This document shows positions 24,586 to 33,156 of a DNA stretch of 64,000 bases, piece after piece. Below the pieces are notes generated by a model that was not told the origin of the DNA, did no database searches, and worked only from the letters and a program-made list of their open reading frames with translations. Numbering within the stretch: position 1 is the stretch's first letter; every line of letters begins with the position of its first letter. This DNA comes from Sulfurimonas hydrogeniphila (lineage in GTDB: Bacteria > Campylobacterota > Campylobacteria > Campylobacterales > Sulfurimonadaceae): contig NZ_CP035534.1 in assembly GCF_009068765.1 (NCBI RefSeq), positions 434,001-498,000 on the forward strand, given 5' to 3'. Both the position numbers and the translations under genes were made by a program.

Positions 24586-25806
24586 CTATTTATCAAAATA
24601 CTTTTCAAATAAATCAATAAAATATGAAAGCTTTTTAATATCTTGATTGACCTTATCTTTTCTATTATCTAGTTGATGCACAATACTATGCCGTATAGAA
24701 GATAAACTATCTAAATTTTCATTTTTATTATCTTTATTTTCTAAAAATTCTATATTGTAAGGGTAATCTACCCTTCCTTTTATTTTATCTCTTACATCTT
24801 TATCAGAACTATCTAAATTTGGTTCTTTTAATTCACAAGTTTTTGTTACAACAGCTTCAAACAAAGCCATATAACTAAGTGCATAATTATGATTTTTAAA
24901 AAACCATTTTGCTAATGCAAACTGAAAATCTGATTTTTTATCGTAATTTAATTCATCTATAATTTTAATTATCTCAGGTGCTAAAAGTTTTACAATTTTA
25001 TTTGAAGAAGTTTCAATACTATTTAATTTTTTATGTGCTGTTTGAATGAATTGTTGCATAGCCGACATATTTGCGATATTTATTGTATTATTCAAATTTA
25101 CAAAAGTATTTTTTACTTGTTTTTCTAAAGAGTTATCTTGTTCAAGAAGTTCTATTAAAGCATTAAAGTCTCCATATCTTTTAATAGCTTCTATAGCTTT
25201 TATCCAATCTTGCAATTCTAATAATATTTTAATATCTACTATAGGTGTAATACCATCTTTATTTTCATAGCTATACTCGTACATTCCATAATATACTGCT
25301 TTAACAGTAAAGTTTTTATCTGATACAGATGAGGCAAATTGTGTCATAACGTAAGACATTAAAGATAAAGAACGAAAAGAGTGTGTTATGTCTAAATAAA
25401 TTTCATCTCCATCTTCAATAAATTTTGAAATTTCAATGAATTTTTCAAAATTACTCCATATTTCATTTTCATTTAATCCATAATCAATTAAAAATGGTTT
25501 GATCTTAAAATCAGTACCTTTTTCGATCTCTTTTAGAAGTTCTAAAGTTGTTTCTCCTAATTCTTTTTTATCGTATAACTCTTCATGAATTTCACTGTTA
25601 TCACCATCAAAAACAATATATGCTTCATCCCAAATAGATTTTTTAGTACCTATTAAAAATATCTTGTCTAAATTTATATGTTCATCTATTGCTTTAGCTA
25701 TAAAAGATGTTTCATAAACTTTGTCGTCTAATCTATATTTTGCTTTTTTGTAAGAACCTTCCTCTTTTCTTCCTGTACCTAACGAACTAATTAAAATTTT
25801 TGCCAT
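24586..25806 (-). CDS. csx1: Csx1/TM1812-type CARF-HEPN ribonuclease
   Basis: 406 residues. The N-terminal CARF domain begins MAKILISSLGTGRKEEGSYK. It carries DEIYLDITHSFRSLSLMSYV at about 135-154, the DxTHG-type motif that defines this CRISPR family. The C-terminal HEPN domain has R372-H-S-I-V-H377, the R-x4-H RNase signature. Such proteins bind cyclic oligoadenylate made by Cas10 and then cut RNA non-specifically. It sits 77 bp downstream of csm5. The matching Cas10 keeps its GGDD, so the signalling branch looks complete. Confidence 0.9.
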   Translation of the reverse strand: MAKILISSLGTGRKEEGSYKKAKYRLDDKVYETSFIAKAIDEHINLDKIFLIGTKKSIWDEAYIVFDGDNSEIHEELYDKKELGETTLELLKEIEKGTDFKIKPFLIDYGLNENEIWSNFEKFIEISKFIEDGDEIYLDITHSFRSLSLMSYVMTQFASSVSDKNFTVKAVYYGMYEYSYENKDGITPIVDIKILLELQDWIKAIEAIKRYGDFNALIELLEQDNSLEKQVKNTFVNLNNTINIANMSAMQQFIQTAHKKLNSIETSSNKIVKLLAPEIIKIIDELNYDKKSDFQFALAKWFFKNHNYALSYMALFEAVVTKTCELKEPNLDSSDKDVRDKIKGRVDYPYNIEFLENKDNKNENLDSLSSIRHSIVHQLDNRKDKVNQDIKKLSYFIDLFEKYFDK

Positions 25807-25883
25807 TTTTTCATCTCCTGAATTTTTTTAATACAAAAACCAAAATAACCATAAAGGCAATTAGTGATTATAAAATGTCTAAT

Positions 25884-27197
25884 TTATAAGCTTAACATCT
25901 CCATAATTTTTAAAGTTCTTTTATAAGCTGATTTTTTCTTAGGTTTGTCCCAAACTTTTTCTTCTATCATCTTTGATTTCACAAACTTTAAAGCTTCTTG
26001 CTTAAACTCATCTATTTGTTCATTTTCAATAGCTTGAAATACAACAACAGACTCACTTGCATTTTTGTCTGGATAGTTTTCTTTTAGCTCAACTATAAAT
26101 CTTTCAAAAGGTGTCATGCTATTTAACTCTTCTTCTATTCTTATAGCTTCCTCATTTAGCCTTTTTTGTTCCTCTTCTAACTCTTTTTGCTTTGCTTCTT
26201 CTTTGGCTTTTAGTTCCTCTTTTTTTTGTTTTAGAATTTGTTTTATATTATATTGTTTATGAGATAGTTCATCGAAATATTTTTTCTCATTTTGCTCAAT
26301 AGTTGCTAATGAATTTTTATACTCATTTTCACTAATTAGTTCAATATTTACCCAACCAAAAGGTGAATTATCTTCAAAAAGTGTATGTGTGGCAATTGGT
26401 TTATCATAAGTATTTAGAATATTATGCCCGTCATCTACCATAAAAGCTTTACCGCTAAATTTTCCAACTCTTGCTACAAAACTACTGTTTGTAGTTTTAA
26501 AGTAGCTGTTTTCTCTACTGTTTTGATTGAAATATTTTTTAAATTTTTCTATGATTGTATTAAATTCATAAATTGTTTTTATACTAAATATAAAACTAGA
26601 GTCATTATCTACAACCTCTACAATTTGAGGTATATCACTTCTTGCTTCTTTGTTTGGATTTTTGTGTTTTCTGTAACTATATCCTATTTTTACATTTGCA
26701 TTTAGTGAAATTGTATCTGAAATAATTAACTTTTGTCTTACACTATTTTCAACTCTACCACTTCTATCCGGATATATTTTAAAAACAGTATCTAGCATAC
26801 CTTTTATGCTACTACCTGGTATAATTGGAGTATGAATATTTACATTTTTAAAGGTTTTTTGTATTTCAAAAAGGTTTTTATTTTTACTGCCATCTTTGTT
26901 TCTTATAGTTTTAAATTTTGCCTCTACTTTTTTAGATACTTTTACTTTTGAAAATGCTATCTCTTTTACTTTTGATTTAATCTCATCTTTCTTATAAAAA
27001 TCTATTATTTGCAAATAATCATCAAGCTTTGATAAAAATGAATTTTTTGTTATTAAATCTAAACTTTGCATAAACAACATCTCATCAAACTCATACAAAT
27101 AGCCATCATCTATGATGAAATTTGTAGGTTCATAAACTTCACCTGTTCCTACATGTAATGGTGTTAGAGCTGTTAGTTTTAAGTAGTAAGTCTTCAC
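25884..27197 (-). CDS. csm5: Csm5 RAMP protein
   Basis: 437 residues. The N-terminus LKLTALTPLHVGTGEVYEPT is the RAMP first strand and glycine-rich loop, and NIHTPIIPGSSIKGMLDTVF is the Csm5 signature. A long charged coiled coil at about residues 325-370 (KKEELKAKEEAKQKELEEEQ) is an unusual insertion near the C-terminus. Csm5 caps the 3' end of the crRNA backbone in the type III-A complex. It overlaps csm4 by 4 bp. Confidence 0.9.
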   Translation of the reverse strand: MKTYYLKLTALTPLHVGTGEVYEPTNFIIDDGYLYEFDEMLFMQSLDLITKNSFLSKLDDYLQIIDFYKKDEIKSKVKEIAFSKVKVSKKVEAKFKTIRNKDGSKNKNLFEIQKTFKNVNIHTPIIPGSSIKGMLDTVFKIYPDRSGRVENSVRQKLIISDTISLNANVKIGYSYRKHKNPNKEARSDIPQIVEVVDNDSSFIFSIKTIYEFNTIIEKFKKYFNQNSRENSYFKTTNSSFVARVGKFSGKAFMVDDGHNILNTYDKPIATHTLFEDNSPFGWVNIELISENEYKNSLATIEQNEKKYFDELSHKQYNIKQILKQKKEELKAKEEAKQKELEEEQKRLNEEAIRIEEELNSMTPFERFIVELKENYPDKNASESVVVFQAIENEQIDEFKQEALKFVKSKMIEEKVWDKPKKKSAYKRTLKIMEMLSL

Positions 27198-28069
27198 AAA
27201 ATCTCCTTTATAGGTATAACCATGCTATATCCCTGATGAACAGTATTGTTGTGGGTAGATATACCTTTTATAGCTTTGCCTACAAACTCTAAGTTTGTTT
27301 TATCTTTAAAGTTTATAACTGCCTTAGTATCTGCTAAAATAATTGGCTTTTTAAATGGATTTGTGTTTGATAATTCTGCTCCATGTTTTCCAAACCTAGT
27401 AAATGGCTCATAATAAACATTTTTTGCATTTATGCCATTTAAAACAGATGGTGATAATGTCATAAATGTTTTTGAAGTAGTGTTTAGTTTTATCTCTTCA
27501 AACTCACCTATAGTAAATCTTCCTTTTCCAATAGTAGCTTTTTTGCCATAACCCATTTGAGAAACAGTATTTAAAGAAGTTTCTAACTCATCTAATGAAA
27601 AATTATCATCAATTAAAAAGTATATATCTTTTTTAGAGAAATACGCTTCAGTAATAGAGTATGGGTCAAATCCATTGCCCGTTGTGTTGGTTCTGTAATT
27701 TATAGCAGTTTTAACACTACTTTGAGTTTGGTCTTTATTATCGACCTGTATATCTGTTTTTGCTTTTTTATAGTTCCCATTTTGTAACTCATCTAAAGTA
27801 AGCCAGATTTTCTTACGATTTTGTTTTTTTAAATTGCCATCTTCTTCTAAAAGTAAGCTTGGCATATTTGGTTTTGGTAAGTATCCACTTGCAAAACCAT
27901 CAGATACAATTAAAAAAGGATTTGTTTCATAGTTATTTAATAGTTTATTTAATCTATCTTCACTAAATTGATACCTTATGGCCCAGCAGATCTGACCAAA
28001 TAGAGTATCACCTTTTAGAGTTGTAGCAAAATTTGATGTTGGAGTTATGGTAGTTTTATAAAGTATCAT
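27194..28069 (-). CDS. csm4: Csm4 RAMP protein
   Basis: 291 residues. FATTLKGDTLFGQICWAIRY is the Csm4 N-terminal motif (G-D-T-L-F-G), ASGYLPKPNMPSLLLEE follows, and VSQMGYGKKATIGKGRFTIG is the C-terminal RAMP glycine-rich loop. Csm4 binds the 5' tag of the crRNA and contacts Cas10. It is separated from csm3 by 2 bp and overlaps csm5 by 4 bp. Confidence 0.92.
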   Translation of the reverse strand: MILYKTTITPTSNFATTLKGDTLFGQICWAIRYQFSEDRLNKLLNNYETNPFLIVSDGFASGYLPKPNMPSLLLEEDGNLKKQNRKKIWLTLDELQNGNYKKAKTDIQVDNKDQTQSSVKTAINYRTNTTGNGFDPYSITEAYFSKKDIYFLIDDNFSLDELETSLNTVSQMGYGKKATIGKGRFTIGEFEEIKLNTTSKTFMTLSPSVLNGINAKNVYYEPFTRFGKHGAELSNTNPFKKPIILADTKAVINFKDKTNLEFVGKAIKGISTHNNTVHQGYSMVIPIKEIL

Positions 28070-28071
28070 AA

Positions 28072-28704
28072 CTAATTCTCTATATGAAATTTTACTCTAC
28101 CATAACCACGACTTCCACTACCACCAAGATAATCATTTGCTACCAAATCAAGCCCCTGTTTTACCATAGATACGAGCTCATCTCCATTATCATCATCTAG
28201 CACTTTTACTCTTATATCAAAATCAAACTTCACCCCTGCAGGCACCCTTTCTGTTTGTCTTGGGTTAGATGCAGTTCCTGTTTGTCTATCTATAACATTT
28301 TCATACTTTGCTTCACTAAGTTTTAACTCTTTATCTACTGTTTCTTGAGAGAGTGAACAATCTCCCACACTTATGCGAGTTATACCAAAAGCACACTCCT
28401 TGTCTCCAAAAAGTTTAAGTAGATTCTGAGCATAATTTTTTTTGGCATCATCATTAAAGATACTATCATTTAAAAGTTTAGAACTAAATGGATTGCCGTC
28501 ACCAATTCCTACAACTCCTATATGCCACTCTAAAAGGCTTCTCATCTTACCTTTTAAACTACTTCCTGGAATATATGGTTTATCTGTATTTATATCTTTT
28601 ATAACACCATTATCAATTCCACCTATTTTCATAGTATCATCTCCTCCACCTATGTGAAGACCGCTAAGTAGTTCGATTTGACCTTTTATATTTACTATTT
28701 TCAT
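28072..28704 (-). CDS. csm3: Csm3 backbone RNase
   Basis: 210 residues. IELLSGLHIGGGDDTMKIGG followed by IDNGVIKDINTDKPYIPGSS is the Csm3 signature: the GGGDD loop, and an Asp in GGIDN that corresponds to the catalytic Asp for target RNA cleavage every six nucleotides. The C-terminal loop is YLGGSGSRGYGRVKF. Several copies form the backbone of the Csm complex. It is 1 bp downstream of csm2. Confidence 0.95.
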   Translation of the reverse strand: MKIVNIKGQIELLSGLHIGGGDDTMKIGGIDNGVIKDINTDKPYIPGSSLKGKMRSLLEWHIGVVGIGDGNPFSSKLLNDSIFNDDAKKNYAQNLLKLFGDKECAFGITRISVGDCSLSQETVDKELKLSEAKYENVIDRQTGTASNPRQTERVPAGVKFDFDIRVKVLDDDNGDELVSMVKQGLDLVANDYLGGSGSRGYGRVKFHIEN

Positions 28705-28705
28705 C

Positions 28706-29101
28706 TTATTTTCTCCCTTCTAAACTTTTGTGAAATCCTACAACTGCTTCAAAAAATAATTTAAAAACATCTAGTTTATCTTTTGAATTTACCTGTTTTA
28801 TACAGCTCTCCATCATATCTACAAATGCTTTATTTACTAAGTTTCCACCTGCACTTTTTCTTGTACTTGCATAGGCTACTTTTGAGTTTAACATCTTTAC
28901 AAATGGTAGTAAATCTGTTTTAAACTCATCTTCACTTAAATCTTTTGACTTTTGTTTTAAATCTAAAACTTGATCATAAAATTTTCTTATTTGAGTGTTT
29001 TGCACTCCACCTCTTCCTGTGCCAATATCGTTTGCCCATTTTTTTGCAGTTTCATTAAACAGTTCAACATCTTTTTTATAATCTAAAATTATATTGCTCA
29101 T
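28706..29101 (-). CDS. csm2: Csm2 small subunit
   Basis: 131 residues, all helical. GVQNTQIRKFYDQVLDLKQK matches the conserved T-x-Q-I-R-x-F/Y start of Csm2, and LLPFVKMLNSKVAYASTRKS matches its middle. Csm2 lines the complex and contacts target RNA. It overlaps cas10 by 4 bp. Confidence 0.9.
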   Translation of the reverse strand: MSNIILDYKKDVELFNETAKKWANDIGTGRGGVQNTQIRKFYDQVLDLKQKSKDLSEDEFKTDLLPFVKMLNSKVAYASTRKSAGGNLVNKAFVDMMESCIKQVNSKDKLDVFKLFFEAVVGFHKSLEGRK

Positions 29102-30618
29102 ACTTCTCTCCTTTTATAAATAAATTCATTTAAAAACATCTTGCTCTCCTTTGGATTTTTCTCTATCATCTCATCTAAAACTTTTAACAACTCTAAATGC
29201 TCTTTACCTACATTTCTCATAAATGTATAGTTTAGTTTTGATTTCCACATAGTATTTTTGATATTTTTTTGTATATTTTTACTCATATCACAAAGCTCTA
29301 AAAGTCTATATAAAAACGAAGTGTTATTTACAACTTTTTCAAACTCTCTAAAACTATTTTGCAATTTATCATACACTTTTAAGTAGCTATCCCACTTAAC
29401 TGTTTCACCAAATAGTGAGATTGCATTTTTATCTTCATCTATCTCTTTTGCACTCTCTAAAAGCTCCTCTGTATGGTTTGCTAAATAACTAATAGGGGTA
29501 GATGGTTTTGCTAAAGATATACCAAAAGATATACTAAGCTTACCTTTTATGAATTTTTCAAAATCTTTATGAATTTTTCTTGCTAATTTTAAAACCTCGT
29601 CCCAACTTCCAACTAAAAACAGGTCATCTCCACCTGCAAAAACTGTATATGTATTTTTATAGTTTTCTCTCATAAGTTTTGGAACATATAAAGAGAAAAA
29701 GTTATCTAGGGTTTTTGAAAAAGTATCAAAATTTTCAAAGCTATCTGTTACATCACTATTTTGTAGAAAATTACCCATGCTATCAACATCAGCTTTTAGT
29801 ATAGCTAAAGATCTTACTCCACTCTCAAGCTCACTACAACTATTTTTAGCCAAAGTCTCAAAAGTAGCTGGGTTTTTACCATCTTTTAAAATATAAGATT
29901 TTAATTTTTTATCTATGAGTATGGTTGTAGAAAAATCTTTTAGATAATCTACTTTATAGTTTGTTTGCTCTTTTAGAGTTAAAATTCTTCCAATCTTTAT
30001 AAATTCATCACAAATTTTACAATTATCTGTAATCTTTTTTCGTATGTTACAAATAGAACATAAGTTGTGATTGTCTATATTGTTATCATAATTTAGCACA
30101 AATTCATCTCTTGAGATGAGTGAGAATTTACTAAATTTTTGCATCTCAACTTCATTTGCTATTTTTGTTCTAAGTGCTTTATATCTTTTTTTATCATTAA
30201 AATCATCTTTACTACATGTAACACTACAAATATTCATACCACTAAGCCCATAAAAATTAGCTATGAAGTAGTTATTTATCTTTTTTTGAATATTTTGCAA
30301 TATAGCTTCATCTCTTATGGGTGAAATTATTTCAAACTTACCAGCATTTGAAATTAAAATATAGTCCTCGTCTATGCCTAATTTATGGCATATATATTTT
30401 GCAATATACTTTGTAAAAACTTGAATAAAAGCAGATTTTGCTCTTAAAACTTTACTTGCATTTTTAGCACTTAATCTTTCGAATATAAACTTTTGAATAC
30501 CATAAAAATCCCCACAAATTATAAACATATCATAATCTAAAAGATGTGATATTTTTTTAGTTTCATTTTTAACTATATTGTCAAAATTTTCATCAAAATA
30601 TTTTTTATATATACTCAC
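29098..30618 (-). CDS. cas10: Csm1/Cas10 without HD nuclease domain
   Basis: 506 residues, far shorter than usual Csm1 (about 750). The HD nuclease domain expected at the N-terminus is missing, and the protein opens with the first palm-like domain. A zinc ribbon is at C187xxC190 and C200xxC203. The second palm has LAILKADVDSMGNFL (about 271-285) and VFAGGDDLFLVGSW with GGDD at 329-332, the catalytic site for cyclic oligoadenylate synthesis. The complex should therefore signal to Csx1 but lack single-strand DNase activity. It overlaps cas6 by 4 bp and csm2 by 4 bp. Confidence 0.92.
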   Translation of the reverse strand: MSIYKKYFDENFDNIVKNETKKISHLLDYDMFIICGDFYGIQKFIFERLSAKNASKVLRAKSAFIQVFTKYIAKYICHKLGIDEDYILISNAGKFEIISPIRDEAILQNIQKKINNYFIANFYGLSGMNICSVTCSKDDFNDKKRYKALRTKIANEVEMQKFSKFSLISRDEFVLNYDNNIDNHNLCSICNIRKKITDNCKICDEFIKIGRILTLKEQTNYKVDYLKDFSTTILIDKKLKSYILKDGKNPATFETLAKNSCSELESGVRSLAILKADVDSMGNFLQNSDVTDSFENFDTFSKTLDNFFSLYVPKLMRENYKNTYTVFAGGDDLFLVGSWDEVLKLARKIHKDFEKFIKGKLSISFGISLAKPSTPISYLANHTEELLESAKEIDEDKNAISLFGETVKWDSYLKVYDKLQNSFREFEKVVNNTSFLYRLLELCDMSKNIQKNIKNTMWKSKLNYTFMRNVGKEHLELLKVLDEMIEKNPKESKMFLNEFIYKRREV

Positions 30619-31436
30619 TTACTCTCCTTAATTTCAATCTTGCCAAGCCCAAAGACTGTACTTTTTCCAACACCTACAAGTTCGCCAATTCTTAAGATAT
30701 TGTACTCTTCTTTTGTTAAGCCTTCTATGGCTATCTCACCTATTAAGCCATCAAGGTTCATAGTAGTTTTTTGTCGGTTGCTTCTTCTGGTTAGTTGTTT
30801 ATAGTTTAACTCTTTTTTTACTATTTTACCCTTCATCTTGTAAGGAAATTTTCTATAATCTTTTCCCAAGAGTTTCATCTGCCTTTGATAGATTGAATTG
30901 ATTATATCTTTTAACTCTATGTTATCATCTCTTAAAAATCTATTGTTCTTTTTAATCCTTAAAGGTGTGATGAATTTGATTAAAACATCTTGGTAATAAT
31001 TTTCTATTGTAAAGGTTTTTGTGTAGTTTTGTGGAAGTTGGATTGTGCCATTTTTGTTTATGAGAGTATTATTTACAAATATATCAAAATTGCTAAATTT
31101 TAATCTGTCTCGACCAAGTCCAACTTCACCCAAAAGTTTAATAAAAGCCGAAATTACATAAGGTAGTTTAGAAACTGCATCTTCAAAAAGATAAAGATTG
31201 AAATCATAATAATTCAAACCTAACTCAAAATCAAATCTATATGAATGAAAAGAGTTCTTTTTCTCGTAAAAGTCATAGTAGAGACAACTATCTTTTGCAA
31301 AGCAGCCATCACATGTAAAAGAAGGATTTATACAAACAACTTTTTTAAGAGCATACCCAAATGCACCACGAAGTTGTGAACCTATAAAATATGGAGGTTT
31401 TGCATTTATAATAATAGATAATTTTGTAAAAATCAT
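30615..31436 (-). CDS. cas6: Cas6 pre-crRNA endonuclease
   Basis: 273 residues. It belongs to the Cas6 group with an N-terminal cysteine cluster (CDGCFAKDSCLYYDFYE) and the C-terminal RAMP loop GVGKSTVFGLGKIEI. The middle has LLGEVGLGRDRLKFSNFDI. Cas6 cuts the array transcript within each repeat to leave the 8-nt tag ATTGAAAC. It is the first gene of the interference operon cas6-cas10-csm2-csm3-csm4-csm5-csx1-MYG1-WYL. Confidence 0.9.
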   Translation of the reverse strand: MIFTKLSIIINAKPPYFIGSQLRGAFGYALKKVVCINPSFTCDGCFAKDSCLYYDFYEKKNSFHSYRFDFELGLNYYDFNLYLFEDAVSKLPYVISAFIKLLGEVGLGRDRLKFSNFDIFVNNTLINKNGTIQLPQNYTKTFTIENYYQDVLIKFITPLRIKKNNRFLRDDNIELKDIINSIYQRQMKLLGKDYRKFPYKMKGKIVKKELNYKQLTRRSNRQKTTMNLDGLIGEIAIEGLTKEEYNILRIGELVGVGKSTVFGLGKIEIKESK

Positions 31437-31494
31437 AATATTTTCACAATAACTTTATTTAAAGTGATTTTTTGTTTTTTCCATTGCATAATAT

Positions 31495-31500
31495 ATTATA
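31495..31500 (-). promoter_or_regulatory. candidate -10 box of the csm operon
   Basis: TATAAT on the minus strand in a very AT-rich 207-bp gap upstream of cas6. The 14-bp island element is absent from this gap, so the csm operon is not under the shared promoter. Nothing else is seen in the gap. Confidence 0.35.
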
Positions 31501-31643
31501 TCTTTTTATTATAAAAATAGTTTAAATAAAGTTTAAAATATTATACAATAGTTAGTTATTTAACACTTTATAAACTTTTTAAGGTTGTACTCTATTGTAA
31601 CTAAAAGCACCATATCTTGATAGATTTTTTATATACTCGTATT

Positions 31644-32881
31644 TCAATAAAATTCTACATCATTTTTTAAATCTATTATCACTTTTTTTATCTTTTTATC
31701 AACATTAAGCGATAATAGTCCTTCTGTATTAAGTCTTATCTTTGATATTTTTACACGACTTTCTTGGTCTGGATCTTCAAATTCATCACCTTTTGTTTTT
31801 GTAAAGTTTGGAATGTAGCTTTTTGAATCTAATTTTTCTACGTTGTAACTTTTTAGAAAATAGTATGTTTTAGTAAACTTCTTGATTTTTTTCTCATCAT
31901 ACTCTCTGTGAAATCTTTTAAAGAGTTTTTTTGTAAAATCATCTAATGAGTAGAGTAAAGTAAGATTGTCTATTTGTCTGAAAAAATATATCCAGCCATA
32001 TTGTTTATTTTTGTAAACACAGCCTGATATTTTTAGATTTAATTCTCTATAAAGTGTGGCATCATCATTTTTTATATTTTTGTAAAATACCCCAACAATT
32101 CTTTCCCTGAGTCTATCTACTGAGCTTTCTCTTACAGATATTTTATCTTTAAAAAACTCAAATCCCAGGTATTGAAATTTATCTTCTTTAAGTGAGCCGA
32201 CAGTTGATTTGTTACTGTGAGTTTTTATCTCATGCATAGTTAGTTTCAACAACTTCATTTGTTCAGATATTTCAGAGATTATTTCTTCTATATCATCTTT
32301 ATTGCAAAATATTAAAATATCATCAACATATCTAAAATATTTTAAGTTGCTTTTGGTAGAAAACTTTTTATCTAAATCGCTTAAATATATTTGAGATAAA
32401 ATATTAGAGATGGACAAACCTTGGGGAATGCCTTTTCCATTTTTTCAACCAAAATCGCATGGTCAATATTTGGGAAAAAGTTTTCAATATCTACTTTTAT
32501 AAAACTATCATACTGCTGTAGTTTTAAAGTTTTTATAATCTTTGAAACTTTTGTGTTTACATTATCATCAGATATGCTATCTTTAATTTCATCTTTTAAA
32601 AATTTTTGCAAGGCAGCAAGAGTCAATCTGTCTCTGTTAGTTGGTATAGATATTATTCTAGGATTTGAATCTTGACCTTTTAGTATGAGTTGTTCTTTGT
32701 AGGGAGAAAATTTATATGTATGATTTTTAATTTTTCTTTTTATGATATTTATTTCATCATCTATAATATTACTAAATTTTTTTGTAGAGATTCCATCTGT
32801 TCCTGTTATTTCACTGTTCTTTATTTTTTTTTCAAAAATCTTGTGAAGTGCTTTGCTTTTTAAATACTTTTTAAATTTCAT
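31644..32881 (-). pseudogene. reverse transcriptase with internal deletion and frameshift
   Basis: The 5' frame (32381-32881) holds fingers motifs PRIISIPTNRDRLTLAALQK and palm motif A DSFIKVDIENFFPNIDHAIL. The 3' frame (31644-32417) holds motif B GIPQGLSISNIL, the catalytic YVDDILIF, FQYLGFEF and thumb sequence. Only about 13 residues separate motif A's His from IPQG where 40-50 are usual, and the phase changes there (about 32417-32430). An out-of-frame deletion thus inactivated the enzyme. The type is retron-like or defence-RT-like; I cannot decide between them. A structured RNA leader and a shared promoter precede it. It starts ATG 32881 after GGAG. Confidence 0.8.
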
Positions 32882-32897
32882 TTAATCTCCATTTAGC

Positions 32898-33046
32898 AAG
32901 CAAAACATATAAAGTTTTCTATTTTATACCTAATAATAAATATTAAGCTTATTATATCTAAATGCCTAAGCATTAATTTTATCTATTTATATCTCTGATT
33001 AAACAGAGATCTACCAAATCAAAAGATAAGGTAATATGTTTTGCTT
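32898..33046 (-). ncRNA. structured leader RNA of the reverse transcriptase (retron/DRT-like)
   Basis: AAGCAAAACATAT at 32898-32910 and its exact reverse complement at 33034-33046 form a 13-bp closing stem around about 120 nt. That interval contains hairpins ATCTCTG/CAGAGAT (32991-33010) and AATGC/GCATT (32961-32974). The promoter's -10 box (33053-33058) predicts transcription to begin at about 33046, the first base of the closing stem. Placement just upstream of an RT gene, bounded by inverted repeats, matches msr-msd or DRT-type RNAs. It is inferred from base pairing only. Confidence 0.55.
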
Positions 33047-33052
33047 AATGTA

Positions 33053-33084
33053 ATTATACATTACAAGGTTGGTCATATTTTGTC
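33053..33084 (-). promoter_or_regulatory. shared island promoter, copy 11 (RT RNA)
   Basis: Minus strand: GACAAAATATGACC (33071-33084), 12 bp (the only copy not at 11), TATAAT (33053-33058). Confidence 0.7.
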
Positions 33085-33156
33085 TAAAATTATATTTTAT
33101 GGAAATGTTAACTTCTTATCTTCTTCTAACAGTTGCATATTCAAATCAAAACTATA

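Noticed and set aside
25840-25885. GACATTTTATAATC upstream of csx1 as a shared promoter
   Set aside because: The second half-site does not match and the expected -10 is poor (TTATGG). csx1 more likely continues the csm transcript.
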